Positions 10,137-17,609 of a DNA stretch of 64,000 nucleotides are shown here, one piece after another (position 1 is the stretch's first letter; each line of letters opens with the position of its first letter). Under the pieces are notes generated by a model. That model did no database searches. It had not been told where the DNA came from and saw only the letters and a program-made list of their open reading frames with translations. Origin of the DNA: Providencia manganoxydans (GTDB taxonomy: Bacteria > Pseudomonadota > Gammaproteobacteria > Enterobacterales > Enterobacteriaceae); contig NZ_CP067099.1 of NCBI RefSeq assembly GCF_016618195.1, positions 3,286,001 through 3,350,000 on the forward strand. The letters run 5' to 3'. Made by a program: the position numbers and the translations under genes.

Positions 10137-11291
10137 ATGAACGTACTGATTCTCGGTGCACGTGCACCTGCCTGCTTAGAATGGGCGCGAGCCTTTGAAG
10201 AGGCAGGATGGGCTGTCAGCGTCGGCGATTCGTTGAGCCAGCCATTAAGCCGTTTCAGTCGCTCGGTGCAGCAGTATATCCGTTTACCTGAACCACGAAA
10301 GGATCCAGTAGCTTGGATTGAAGCACTGGCGGCGGCGATCAAAACTCAACGTATTGACCTGCTATTGCCAACGTGTGAAGAGGTGTTTTATTTGGCTCAT
10401 GGCCTCGAACGTCTATTACCATTGTGTCGAGTGTTAACCAGTGACTTTTCGTTGTTGCACCGTTTACATCATAAAGGGCATTTTGCCGCCATGGTGGATG
10501 GTTGGTCCGTGACTGCGCCCGAAACACATCTACTGACAGACCGCCAATCGTTACTCACATTCGCTGATGAAGCGGCGAGATGGGTGTTCAAACCCGCGTA
10601 CTCACGCTTTGCCTCACAAACTTTGATCCGCCCGTCAGCCCAACAGTTAAACGACGTGCAACCTACTCAGGCTGAGCCATGGATAGCACAGCGATTTATC
10701 GAAGGACAGGAGTTTTGCAGTTTTAGTATTTTGATTGATGGTGAACTACGAGCCCATAGCTGTTATCACCCACGCTATCGAGTTGGTCGTGGCTCAGGGA
10801 TCTATTTCCAGCCGAGCACACCGGAACCAGTACGCCAGTTCCTTGAACATTTTGGTCAAGAAACCGCTTACAACGGGCAAGTGGGGTTCGATTTTATTAA
10901 GGATAGAAACGGTCGTTTTCATGTACTGGAGTGTAACCCAAGGGCAACCAGTGGTGTGCACTTATTCGATAATCAGCGACAATTATTAGTAAATAGCTTG
11001 AGTCATTCATGCGAACAAATACTTGAACCGACATTAGAGCCTCGAATGATCGCATTGGCTATGCTGCTATTTGCAGCACCACGACGGCTTTTTAGTCCTC
11101 AGTACTGGCGTGATTACACCATAGCTCGCGATGTCATTGTTCAAAAAGGTGACTGGTGGCCGCTAATAGCACAAACATGTAGTCTCACAGAAATCATTAC
11201 TCGGGCTGTATCTCGACGCTGTGGGCTATTAGCTGCGTCTACGGCTGATATCGAATGGAACGGCCAGCCGTTAAGGGAACACACTCCATGA
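10137..11291 (+). CDS. ATP-grasp ligase, first gene of an accessory three-gene operon
   Basis: Predicted ATP-dependent carboxylate ligase of 384 aa. The N-terminus is a Rossmann-like pre-ATP-grasp domain (MNVLILGARAPACLEWARAF). The ATP-grasp core follows with VFKPAYSRFASQT near residues 151-163 and the metal-binding strand HVLECNPRATSG near 263-274, whose Glu and Asn are the usual Mg-ATP ligands. It resembles the carbamoyl-phosphate-synthase-like ATP-grasp group. Its stop overlaps the next start (ATGA). Such enzymes join a carboxylate to an amine or similar nucleophile; the substrates here are unknown. The position between modA and acrZ is not seen in E. coli, so the operon was probably acquired. 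Confidence 0.8.
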   Translation: MNVLILGARAPACLEWARAFEEAGWAVSVGDSLSQPLSRFSRSVQQYIRLPEPRKDPVAWIEALAAAIKTQRIDLLLPTCEEVFYLAHGLERLLPLCRVLTSDFSLLHRLHHKGHFAAMVDGWSVTAPETHLLTDRQSLLTFADEAARWVFKPAYSRFASQTLIRPSAQQLNDVQPTQAEPWIAQRFIEGQEFCSFSILIDGELRAHSCYHPRYRVGRGSGIYFQPSTPEPVRQFLEHFGQETAYNGQVGFDFIKDRNGRFHVLECNPRATSGVHLFDNQRQLLVNSLSHSCEQILEPTLEPRMIALAMLLFAAPRRLFSPQYWRDYTIARDVIVQKGDWWPLIAQTCSLTEIITRAVSRRCGLLAASTADIEWNGQPLREHTP

Positions 11292-12427
11292 AATTATTGT
11301 TTAAAGAACAATTTCTCAGCGAGAACACCAGCCCTAATGATAGCCTTGCTTTACGCTATGTGCGCGCATGTGCCAATGACCGTTTAATCAGTAATGTTAG
11401 CGCTAGAATGGTGCTACTCGATACGGGAACACAGCAATTGCCTGTCAGTATCACGGAAGGTAACGAACCTGATGACAACTGCTATGTGGTATCCCCACAA
11501 ACAGCCTACAGCGGTTATGCGCTTGAAGAGCTCAAACGCCTCGACAGACCATACCTAACTTGGCCCTTGAAACTGCTGATTCAAGCTGTCGCTTGTCTAC
11601 TACGTGCGGGAAAAATCAACAAATTAGTGCAAGTGAATAACTGGTTGCTATCGACAAATCTTTATCCCACAGATTGGGATATCTCTGAGCTACCAGCAGT
11701 TACGGCGCTGCTACAAAGAGAATTTCCTGAGCATGCACTCGGCTTTCGTTCGCTTAATGATTTCAGCAATCGTGAGTTGCGCCAGAAACTGAAAACCCTC
11801 GGTTATCTGAGTGTCCCTAGCCGTCAAGTCTATTTGTTTGACGGACGGGCTGGGGAGCACGCACCGTTTCTCAAGCATCATAACACCCAATTGGATGCCA
11901 CCTTATTACGACGTAGCCCGTATACCGTAGTACTTGGTAACGATTTAAATGATGCCGATTTCAAGAGAATCGAACATCTTTATAATCAGCTTTACTTAGA
12001 TAAATACAGTACTCTGAACCCCCACTACAATGCACGATGGATGCAGCAAGGACAACGCGAGGGATGGCTAGAATTTCGCGCCTTACGTAACGCTGAAGGG
12101 CGTATTGACGGCGCGTTGGGCTGGTTCTCGTCTTCTACCCTACTTAGCGCCCCAATCGTCGGTTACGACACCACGTTACCCCAAAAGATTGGATTATATC
12201 GACAATTAACCCGCCTGTGCCTACAAGAGGCCGTTGAGCGTCGTCAAGTGCTAAACTTTAGCTCTGGCGCAGCCAAGTTCAAACGCTTGCGGGGAGGACA
12301 GCCGCAAATCGAATATAGCCTGATCTACACCGCCCATCTGTCTTGGGGGCGACGCCTTGTATGGACGGTGCTTAGCTATTTATTGCATCGTATTGGCGTA
12401 CCTATAATGAAGAGGTTCAAACTGTGA
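11288..12427 (+). CDS. GNAT/FemAB-like acyltransferase, second gene of the accessory operon
   Basis: A protein of 379 aa. The C-terminal half looks like a GNAT or FemAB-type acyltransferase fold: a segment LNPHYNARWMQQGQREGWLE, then GALGWFSSSTLLSAPIVGYD and finally NFSSGAAKFKRLRGG near residues 335-349, reminiscent of the acyl-CoA binding end of BioF2-like transferases. The N-terminal half has no family I can name. The start is ATG 11288, overlapping the upstream stop; an in-frame ATG at 11255 is inside the ligase gene. The 3' end overlaps the Rieske gene by 4 bases. Probably transfers an acyl group in the same pathway; substrate unknown. Confidence 0.65.
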   Translation: MKLLFKEQFLSENTSPNDSLALRYVRACANDRLISNVSARMVLLDTGTQQLPVSITEGNEPDDNCYVVSPQTAYSGYALEELKRLDRPYLTWPLKLLIQAVACLLRAGKINKLVQVNNWLLSTNLYPTDWDISELPAVTALLQREFPEHALGFRSLNDFSNRELRQKLKTLGYLSVPSRQVYLFDGRAGEHAPFLKHHNTQLDATLLRRSPYTVVLGNDLNDADFKRIEHLYNQLYLDKYSTLNPHYNARWMQQGQREGWLEFRALRNAEGRIDGALGWFSSSTLLSAPIVGYDTTLPQKIGLYRQLTRLCLQEAVERRQVLNFSSGAAKFKRLRGGQPQIEYSLIYTAHLSWGRRLVWTVLSYLLHRIGVPIMKRFKL

Positions 12428-13428
12428 ATTCGATTTTTCACCAATGGTGGCCTGTCGCTCTCAGCGCCCAATTGCGAAACAAACCTGTGGCAAGCCAATT
12501 ACATGACACGCCGCTGGTGCTATTTCGTACCCGTGAGGGGCGTGCCGCCGCGCTACCAGATCGTTGTCCGCACCGTTTTGCACCATTGAGCGCTGGCAAA
12601 GTCTGTGATGGGCAGATTGAATGTCCTTATCATGGTTGGCGGTTTTCCGCCGACGGACGTTGCACTCGAATTCCCGGTAGTGATCAAGCCTCGGGAAGCA
12701 AGCCTCTGCTCGATAGTTTGGCTTGTTGTGAAGCTTATGGGCTGGTGTGGGTAAGCTTGAGTACGGAAACCCTATTAACCCCACCTGTTGCTCCTGCTCA
12801 TCAGCATCAAATATTAGATACGTTCTGGATCACTGATCGAGTGCAATGTTCATTGCAGGATGCGGCAGAGAACTTTCTCGATGGATTTCATACTCATTTC
12901 GTTCACTCAGGCTGGATCCGTCATGATAAACAACGACAAAAAATCAGTGCTCAAGTTCACCCACTCGCAGATGGCGTCGAAGCCGTGTACAGCGAAGAGG
13001 GTAAACAGTCAGGGATTATTTCTCGGCTGTTTGAACGCGAGCGCGGCGTCAGTATGGGGCGTTTCCGTATGCCATGTCTGGCAGAAATAGAGTACCGCGA
13101 TGGCAATGATGCACTTAATCTACTAGTCAGTGTTTGGTTGGTACCATGTGGAAACGGTCAGCTACAACTGTTTGCTCGAATAGCCACCAAGCGTGGCTGG
13201 CTTCCAGCAATCATCAAACGTTACATATTAAGTAAGCTATTTCGCGTGATCCTGCGCCAAGATCGCCTGATGCTAGAGAAGGTTACTCACAATAAATTGC
13301 GTTTTCCAGACCCCTTGCTTACTCCTCTGGATGGAGAGCAGGACTTACTTGGCCCGAGTATACGTAAATTACTCGAAGATGGACAACCACTTATATTTGA
13401 GGAACGCCAGTTCTCTTTTTGGCTCTAA
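12424..13428 (+). CDS. Rieske non-heme iron oxygenase, third gene of the accessory operon
   Basis: Oxygenase alpha subunit of 334 aa. The Rieske [2Fe-2S] motif is CPHR (near residue 47) and CPYHGW (near residue 68). The catalytic mononuclear iron motif N-x2-D-x2-H-x4-H is present as NFLDGFHTHFVH near residues 153-164, and a C-terminal Asp in LRQDRLMLE could be the third ligand. The protein therefore looks catalytically complete, but no reductase or ferredoxin is encoded next to it. It starts with GTG at 12424, overlapping the acyltransferase stop. Likely hydroxylates, demethylates or desaturates the product of the two upstream enzymes; this is inference. Confidence 0.85.
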   Translation: MNSIFHQWWPVALSAQLRNKPVASQLHDTPLVLFRTREGRAAALPDRCPHRFAPLSAGKVCDGQIECPYHGWRFSADGRCTRIPGSDQASGSKPLLDSLACCEAYGLVWVSLSTETLLTPPVAPAHQHQILDTFWITDRVQCSLQDAAENFLDGFHTHFVHSGWIRHDKQRQKISAQVHPLADGVEAVYSEEGKQSGIISRLFERERGVSMGRFRMPCLAEIEYRDGNDALNLLVSVWLVPCGNGQLQLFARIATKRGWLPAIIKRYILSKLFRVILRQDRLMLEKVTHNKLRFPDPLLTPLDGEQDLLGPSIRKLLEDGQPLIFEERQFSFWL

Positions 13429-13480
13429 ATAGGTGGTTTGTTGTAACTAATAAGATACTTATAAGATTTTACTGAGGTAT

Positions 13481-13561
13481 ATACTCTAAATAATTCGAGA
13501 TGCAGGTAGGCGACTAGCTGAGTGTAGTCAACAACCCTGCAATTTGAAGGATGACGGGTAT
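13481..13561. repeat. Short ERIC-type repeat with the centre deleted, about 81 bp
   Basis: It has the same two ends as the element at 5758-5882 (ATACTCTAAATAATTCGAGA at the left, CAATTTGAAGGATGACGGGT at the right), but about 44 bp of the core are missing. It lies directly downstream of the Rieske gene. The rest of the gap to acrZ, 13562-13716, shows nothing further. Confidence 0.75.
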
Positions 13562-13716
13562 ACTCGATAAATCCCTACCGTTTCATTAGGTCTTACAACC
13601 TTCAATATAGCGATTTGTTTCGAAGTGAATTGTTGAGTTTACAAACTCTTTTTACACTTATTCGGGAAAGCACAAGTCAACCAAATATAAAAGAGCATCA
13701 ATAAAAGAAAAGAGCA

Positions 13717-13740
13717 GCCTGTTCTCTAACAAAAACAGGC
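13717..13740 (-). terminator. Hairpin after acrZ
   Basis: GCCTGTT - 10 nt - AACAGGC lies just past the acrZ stop; read leftwards it is followed by CTCTTTTC. Likely the acrZ terminator. Confidence 0.5.
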
Positions 13741-13760
13741 GAGCTTAAATGGAGGAAGAA

Positions 13761-13913
13761 CTATTTATTGTTCTCGGTATGATGATGCGGAACGTGCGCT
13801 TTAGATAACAGGTTAAAGAAAGCGCCGAGGCCATAAATCAACCCCATGATCAAAAACATCACGACTGGAACCATCAACAGGGCGAAGCCCATGCTTTTTA
13901 AAATATCAAACAT
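13761..13913 (-). CDS. acrZ: AcrZ, small membrane partner of the AcrB efflux pump
   Basis: A 50-aa protein with one transmembrane helix: [20 protein letters not shown] is followed by [14 protein letters not shown]. The MVPVVM and LGLIYGLG-like segments match E. coli AcrZ (YbhT), which binds AcrB in the inner membrane and modifies its drug export. The tail is His-rich (VPHHHT) and differs from E. coli. A ribosome site AGAGG precedes the ATG. In E. coli acrZ also lies between modA and modE, so this marks the ancestral order around the two insertions. Confidence 0.92.
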   Translation of the reverse strand: MFDILKSMGFALLMVPVVMFLIMGLIYGLGAFFNLLSKAHVPHHHTENNK

Positions 13914-14101
13914 TAATAGCCTCTTAAGTTATTACTAGCCTACTAGCCGAACTATCTCAGCTAGGGAAAATAACGTCATGGTTAAATAATAACGTATATA
14001 ATAGACAAATTACATTTCAAACGACACACTAAACGTGCTTTTTTATCACATCTCGTTGATGATAACGTCGTTCTCAACATGAAATAGGAAAGGTTATATT
14101 T

Positions 14102-14140
14102 ATGCAGGCAGAAATCTTACTAACACTAACATTTCAATAA
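14102..14140 (+). pseudogene. Original 5' end of modE, cut off by prophage insertion
   Basis: The frame reads MQAEILLTLTFQ and then stops. MQAEILLTL is the N-terminus expected of ModE; the remainder of modE begins again at 24695 on the far side of the prophage. A ribosome site GAAAGG precedes it. It is the severed head of modE and ends in phage DNA right after the 13-bp core repeat. Confidence 0.85.
14117..14129 (+). repeat. Left attachment-site core of the prophage
   Basis: TTACTAACACTAA occurs here and again at 24704-24716, inside the first codons of modE in both places. Together with the integrase gene next to the right copy, this defines the two ends of the element. Confidence 0.85.
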
Positions 14141-14254
14141 TCACATAAATCAATAAATATCAAAAAGATAGAAATAAAATAGATTAACATTTATACAACA
14201 AAATACTACATTTCACTCTAAATACATCAATAACTTACCCCTCCATTTCGAATG

Positions 14255-14283
14255 AAAAAGAGGGGGAACCCCCCTCATTTTTG
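14255..14283. terminator. Strong two-way terminator near the left prophage end
   Basis: GAGGGGG - 3 nt - CCCCCTC with an A run on one side and a T run on the other, so it can end transcripts from both directions. It follows the truncated terminase gene. The stretch 14141-14254 shows no gene. Confidence 0.75.
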
Positions 14284-14328
14284 CATCACAATTTCGGCAC
14301 AGTTCGTCACAGTGTTTTTCTCTCCGTG

Positions 14329-14694
14329 CTATAGCCCATGGTAATCCCAATAATCATCCGCTTCTTTACCAAAACGAAATAGCAACTCTTCACCTGTAGG
14401 CCATACCCAACGTAATTCCGAGGCTGATGCTAAAAAGCGAGCGCCGTCTTTAAACAGTCGATACATACGTTTTGATTGCGTGATGATGTCACCAAGGTTT
14501 TTGTATTCCGTATCAAATATGACACCACGCCAAAATGAGCCATAACCCACGCCAACATTACGCCTAAAACGGGCAAGTTGTGCCGCTGTTTTGCCGGGGC
14601 CTCGCGTACCTTCATACAGTATTTCATTACAGGGGCAACTCAGGGATAACGATTGAGAGCCGGGCAAAGGTTTCCAGACTACATTGTATTTCAT
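14329..14694 (-). pseudogene. Terminase large subunit, N-terminal fragment
   Basis: About 121 codons of a phage DNA-packaging ATPase remain. The Walker A motif YEGTRGPGKTAAQ lies near residues 27-39, and WRGVIFDTEYKNLGD matches the following helicase-like core. The frame ends abruptly after DDYWDYHG, where intact proteins continue into the Walker B and nuclease parts. The deletion that removed the rest also took all head and tail genes. The start ATG overlaps the terminase small-subunit stop. Confidence 0.85.
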
Positions 14695-15256
14695 CCACCG
14701 AGTACCTCGCCTTGTTGCTGCTGTGCCGATTTCTCCCAGTCATCCACATTGTCACAAGATGAAACCAGCATGATGTTATGCTCATTCTTAACTTTAGCTT
14801 CGATTTGCTCTTTAAATGCTTGCACTTTGACATGCTTACCTAATAGTTCTAAGTTTTTCACTTTATCAGGCCATTTGATTTCTTAAGCAATGCTTCAGTA
14901 TCTTCTTCACCCGAAGAAATGGACATAATATCTAAACCACTTAGTGTGGTTCGCCAAGATTTAGGCCAATCCTTGACGGGTTTTAAGTCGCCATTCTCAG
15001 TGAGAATATCCAGCACATCCATTTGGTCGATTTCAACTAACCGCTTAAGGACATAATCAGCGTCAATTTCAACACGCTCATTCCTATTTGATTTAAGTTC
15101 TTTAATTTTGTTTTGAATGTTAACATTTACTAACAGCCGGCTTGCTTGTGCGTTAGCAGTTTTATCGCTGTACCCCGCACGAATAGCCGCTTGTGTAGCG
15201 TTCAAATCAACGAGGTACTCACGACAGAACATTTCTTGTTTATCGGTGAGTGCCAT
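14691..15256 (-). pseudogene. Terminase small subunit, frameshifted
   Basis: The N-terminal part, starting MALTDKQEMFCREYLVDLNA, has the helix-turn-helix (TQAAIRAGYS) of phage small terminases. Near 14879-14883 one A appears lost from a run: the frame goes to [10 protein letters not shown] and stops, while the next frame continues [20 protein letters not shown] to GEVLGG and ends with a TGA that overlaps the large-subunit ATG. The start at 15256 has a good AAGGA site; a longer frame to 15289 does not. Confidence 0.85.
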
Positions 15257-15266
15257 GATTACTTCC

Positions 15267-15401
15267 TTATTGCTGAGATAGAAACTCATTTAAGTTTCTG
15301 ACTGCTTCTTGCGGAGTTCTACCTATCGCATTATCCATTCTTAATTTAGCCCTCCACCCTTGACGGGTTAGCCGGATATGTGGCTTGTTTTTGCTACTCA
15401 T
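15267..15401 (-). CDS. Small phage protein, 44 aa
   Basis: Reads MSSKNKPHIRLTRQGWRAKL and ends 11 bases before the terminase small subunit start. Basic, no signal peptide. Small genes of this kind often sit just before the terminase genes of lambdoid phages. Function unknown. Confidence 0.5.
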   Translation of the reverse strand: MSSKNKPHIRLTRQGWRAKLRMDNAIGRTPQEAVRNLNEFLSQQ

Positions 15402-15412
15402 ATTCCACCCAA

Positions 15413-15435
15413 TAAAAAACCCGCACTAGGCGGGT
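15413..15435 (-). terminator. Terminator after the lipocalin gene
   Basis: Read leftwards: ACCCGC - 5 nt - GCGGGT followed by six T. It separates the lipocalin gene from the terminase genes. Confidence 0.75.
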
Positions 15436-15478
15436 CATATGATTTTCATTAATTAAAGCTTTAAATAAGAAATTAACT

Positions 15479-15994
15479 CTATTGAAATATCAATATTCTT
15501 TGTCTATCAAAACCATAATGGCTAGCAAAGTTAATATATTCATTTAATAACTCTGGCGGCATAGTTGGCGTGCGAGAGAGAATCCATAGATAATCTTTAT
15601 TAGGTCCAACAACTAATGAATACTGATAGTTATCATCTAGCTTAATAATATTATAGCCGCCGTAAAAGGGCCCAAAGAATGAAACCTTTAAAGCCCCAGT
15701 ATCCGAGGATTCAACAAAGTAAGCTTTTCCTATACTTTCCTTCCATTTTTTATTTTTGGAATCCCATCCTCTGTTCACTACTTTTACGCCTCCATCATCA
15801 CGAAGAGAATAATTAGCGGAGACCTTGTTTAACCCTTTCTCAAATCGATTATCGATTCTAGCTACCTCATGCCACTCCCCTAGATAACGAGATAAATCAA
15901 AATCATTAACGGGTGATATATCTTTTGGCACTTTAACACTGCAACCGTTAAGTAGCAGCATACTTAAAAACATTAGTGTTGACTTTATCTGCAT
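15479..15994 (-). CDS. Lipocalin lipoprotein (Blc-like), prophage cargo gene
   Basis: Predicted outer-membrane lipoprotein of 171 aa. The signal peptide ends in the lipobox LLNGC, so Cys18 would be lipidated. The lipocalin signature DLSRYLGEWHEVARIDNRFE follows, and YLWILSRTP is the second conserved region of Blc. Bacterial lipocalins bind fatty acids or lysophospholipids. It lies between the lysis cassette and the terminase genes with its own flanking terminators, the arrangement of a prophage moron expressed in the lysogen. Confidence 0.85.
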   Translation of the reverse strand: MQIKSTLMFLSMLLLNGCSVKVPKDISPVNDFDLSRYLGEWHEVARIDNRFEKGLNKVSANYSLRDDGGVKVVNRGWDSKNKKWKESIGKAYFVESSDTGALKVSFFGPFYGGYNIIKLDDNYQYSLVVGPNKDYLWILSRTPTMPPELLNEYINFASHYGFDRQRILIFQ

Positions 15995-16035
15995 TGTAAC
16001 CTCACTCAGAATTCACTGATGAGATACTTTCGCAT

Positions 16036-16057
16036 AAAAAAGGCCGCTGAGCGACCT
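16036..16057 (-). terminator. Terminator after the lysis cassette
   Basis: Read leftwards: AGGTCGC - 3 nt - GCGGCCT followed by a run of T. It ends the holin-endolysin-Rz transcript in the absence of antitermination. Confidence 0.7.
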
Positions 16058-16127
16058 ACTTGTAATCCAGTGCGATTTGCAACTTGTTTTCTGCTTCTTG
16101 CTTATTGTGTAGTAAGTGAGCCTTCAT
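16056..16127 (-). CDS. Possible 23-aa phage peptide
   Basis: Reads MKAHLLHNKQEAENKLQIAL and stops three codons later. A good ribosome site (GAGGTGGT) precedes the ATG. It lies between Rz and the terminator. Too short to name; could be chance. Confidence 0.3.
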   Translation of the reverse strand: MKAHLLHNKQEAENKLQIALDYK

Positions 16128-16168
16128 ACCACCTCACTTAATTGCGAAGAAGCCATTAAAAATCCCCG

Positions 16169-16633
16169 TTAGTTAGCAGGGCATTCCGTGTTTATGTAAT
16201 TCTGCAAATACAATGTTTGCTTTTCGTTCTCAGCCATCATTTCTCTGAGACGCCAATAATCTTGTTCAGCTGCTTCACTAAGTCGTGCGGAGCTTTCATT
16301 GCTTCCGCTTTCGGAGGTATTCGCTTCGGGCTTTGGACATTTGGCGTTGACGTACACGCGCTTAGTGCCATTACTAACATCACTGCGCAACTGGTCAATT
16401 TCAGCTTTTGCATTTGTGAGTTCCGTTGTGTGTTTGGTGTCGAGTTCGTGAAGGGAGTTGATGCGCTTTTCGTAGTCTTCCGTGATAGCTACTTGTGCTA
16501 TTAGGTCATTATTAAGCTGTTTAATTTTCTCGTTTTTACTATTTATCGAGTCACTTAAAAAGTAAATAACGCCTACCATCGAAGCCAAGATAACAATTAG
16601 CGCTTTTTCAGCCCAACTCACAGTAAACTCCAC
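16169..16633 (-). CDS. Rz-like spanin, inner-membrane subunit
   Basis: A 154-aa protein with an N-terminal signal anchor (ALIVILASMVGVIYFLSD) and a long coiled coil rich in Lys, Glu and Asn, ending in the periplasm. This is the form of the i-spanin that fuses inner and outer membranes at lysis. It overlaps the endolysin gene upstream by 16 bases, and Rz1 is nested in it in another frame. Confidence 0.85.
   Translation of the reverse strand: MEFTVSWAEKALIVILASMVGVIYFLSDSINSKNEKIKQLNNDLIAQVAITEDYEKRINSLHELDTKHTTELTNAKAEIDQLRSDVSNGTKRVYVNAKCPKPEANTSESGSNESSARLSEAAEQDYWRLREMMAENEKQTLYLQNYINTECPAN
16237..16413 (-). CDS. Rz1-like spanin lipoprotein, nested inside Rz
   Basis: A 58-aa frame, shifted by one base, lies wholly inside the Rz gene. 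It reads MQKLKLTSCAVMLVMALSAC, a signal peptide with lipobox LSAC at 17-20, then a short Pro-containing periplasmic part (SPKRIPPKAEAMKAPHD). This is the classic nested Rz/Rz1 layout, so the outer-membrane spanin partner is preserved. Confidence 0.85.
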   Translation of the reverse strand: MQKLKLTSCAVMLVMALSACTSTPNVQSPKRIPPKAEAMKAPHDLVKQLNKIIGVSEK

Positions 16634-17046
16634 GCTTTTTCGAATGTAGCCTCACCATATGGCTGATAACCTAACTCAACGCTGACAATGGCTTTTGCTA
16701 ATGCAATCCCTGTCTTTTTATCGCTGGTATCGATTTTATCCAAAACAGCTACGCCGATATCATCAGCAGCCCTTCGGATATAACCCGTTGTATTGTTTTC
16801 AACTGGCGGCGCGTACTTATTTATTATGGCCGCTACAGAATTCAGCCCATATTTACGCTGGTAAGTTTGCAGTAACTTATAGATAGCTCGAATGCCATAC
16901 TCAGCGGATTGAAAACGACAGAATCGAGATTCAATGCTTGGGTCGTGAGGTAATTGCCCTTGCCATTTGTTAGCGGGGTTGTAGTCAATATTGCCGGGGT
17001 TATTGTTGCGTTCGCCTCGTGCTATTTTTCGCTGCTGATTACTCAT
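16618..17046 (-). CDS. Phage endolysin (lytic muramidase-like)
   Basis: A protein of 142 aa starting MSNQQRKIARGERNNNPGNI. The segment RGERNNNPGNIDY with FCRFQSAEYGIRAIYKLLQ and INKYAPPVENNTTGYI is the pattern of the P5-like, lysozyme-superfamily proteins used as endolysins. It overlaps holin and Rz by a few bases at either end, and the position in the cassette supports peptidoglycan hydrolysis at lysis. No signal peptide, so it depends on the holin. Confidence 0.8.
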   Translation of the reverse strand: MSNQQRKIARGERNNNPGNIDYNPANKWQGQLPHDPSIESRFCRFQSAEYGIRAIYKLLQTYQRKYGLNSVAAIINKYAPPVENNTTGYIRRAADDIGVAVLDKIDTSDKKTGIALAKAIVSVELGYQPYGEATFEKAWSLL

Positions 17047-17353
17047 CGCCTAGTTTCCTTTTAAATTTACGCTCAATTGTTTTTACGAACTCCGCACCAG
17101 ACCAGCCAGCAATGCCAGCTATACCGCCTGCATATTCAGGAGCCCATTGAAAATATGACGCAGCAAGAAAAACGAATGAGCCAGCAAATACAGATACCAA
17201 AGCCTGAGCAATGAACATCCAGAGGCTAAACTTTTCACCATTGATGATTTTGTATGCATAGCTGGCAATAGAGCCTAGTAGCGTCATGATTACGATTAAT
17301 AACTCTCTCGCCCAGCTATAACAGAAGGGGTCTTTATAAGGCATTTTCTTCAT
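17039..17353 (-). CDS. Phage holin
   Basis: A membrane protein of 104 aa with hydrophobic stretches at about 15-33, 45-65 and 72-88 and a basic C-terminus (KTIERKFKRKLGDE), as in class I/II phage holins. It overlaps the endolysin start by 8 bases. A strong GGGGGAGGT ribosome site precedes the ATG. It would form the membrane lesion that releases the endolysin. Confidence 0.8.
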   Translation of the reverse strand: MKKMPYKDPFCYSWARELLIVIMTLLGSIASYAYKIINGEKFSLWMFIAQALVSVFAGSFVFLAASYFQWAPEYAGGIAGIAGWSGAEFVKTIERKFKRKLGDE

Positions 17354-17456
17354 ACCTCCCCCTTAGCTTGGGGCTGATTAAAGTTAATAGATAGCCGCGC
17401 ACAATTTCTATGCGTCAATTAAGTGTGTGTGATTAGAATTCTGTGGCGGCGTATAC

Positions 17457-17481
17457 GAAAAAAAGCCGCTTTAGGCGGCTT
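17457..17481 (-). terminator. Terminator between the DUF523-DUF1722 gene and holin
   Basis: Read leftwards: AAGCCGC - 5 nt - GCGGCTT followed by T7. It isolates the cargo gene upstream from the lysis genes. Confidence 0.8.
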
Positions 17482-17609
17482 GTTAAAATAGAGTTGGTTT
17501 ACTTCATGTCAACAGTTATACGCTAACATAACTTTTAGATCCAACATTCATATGACTGAAAGAACTAATCATATGAACAACTTTGATATACTGAAATATT
17601 ACTTTAGTA

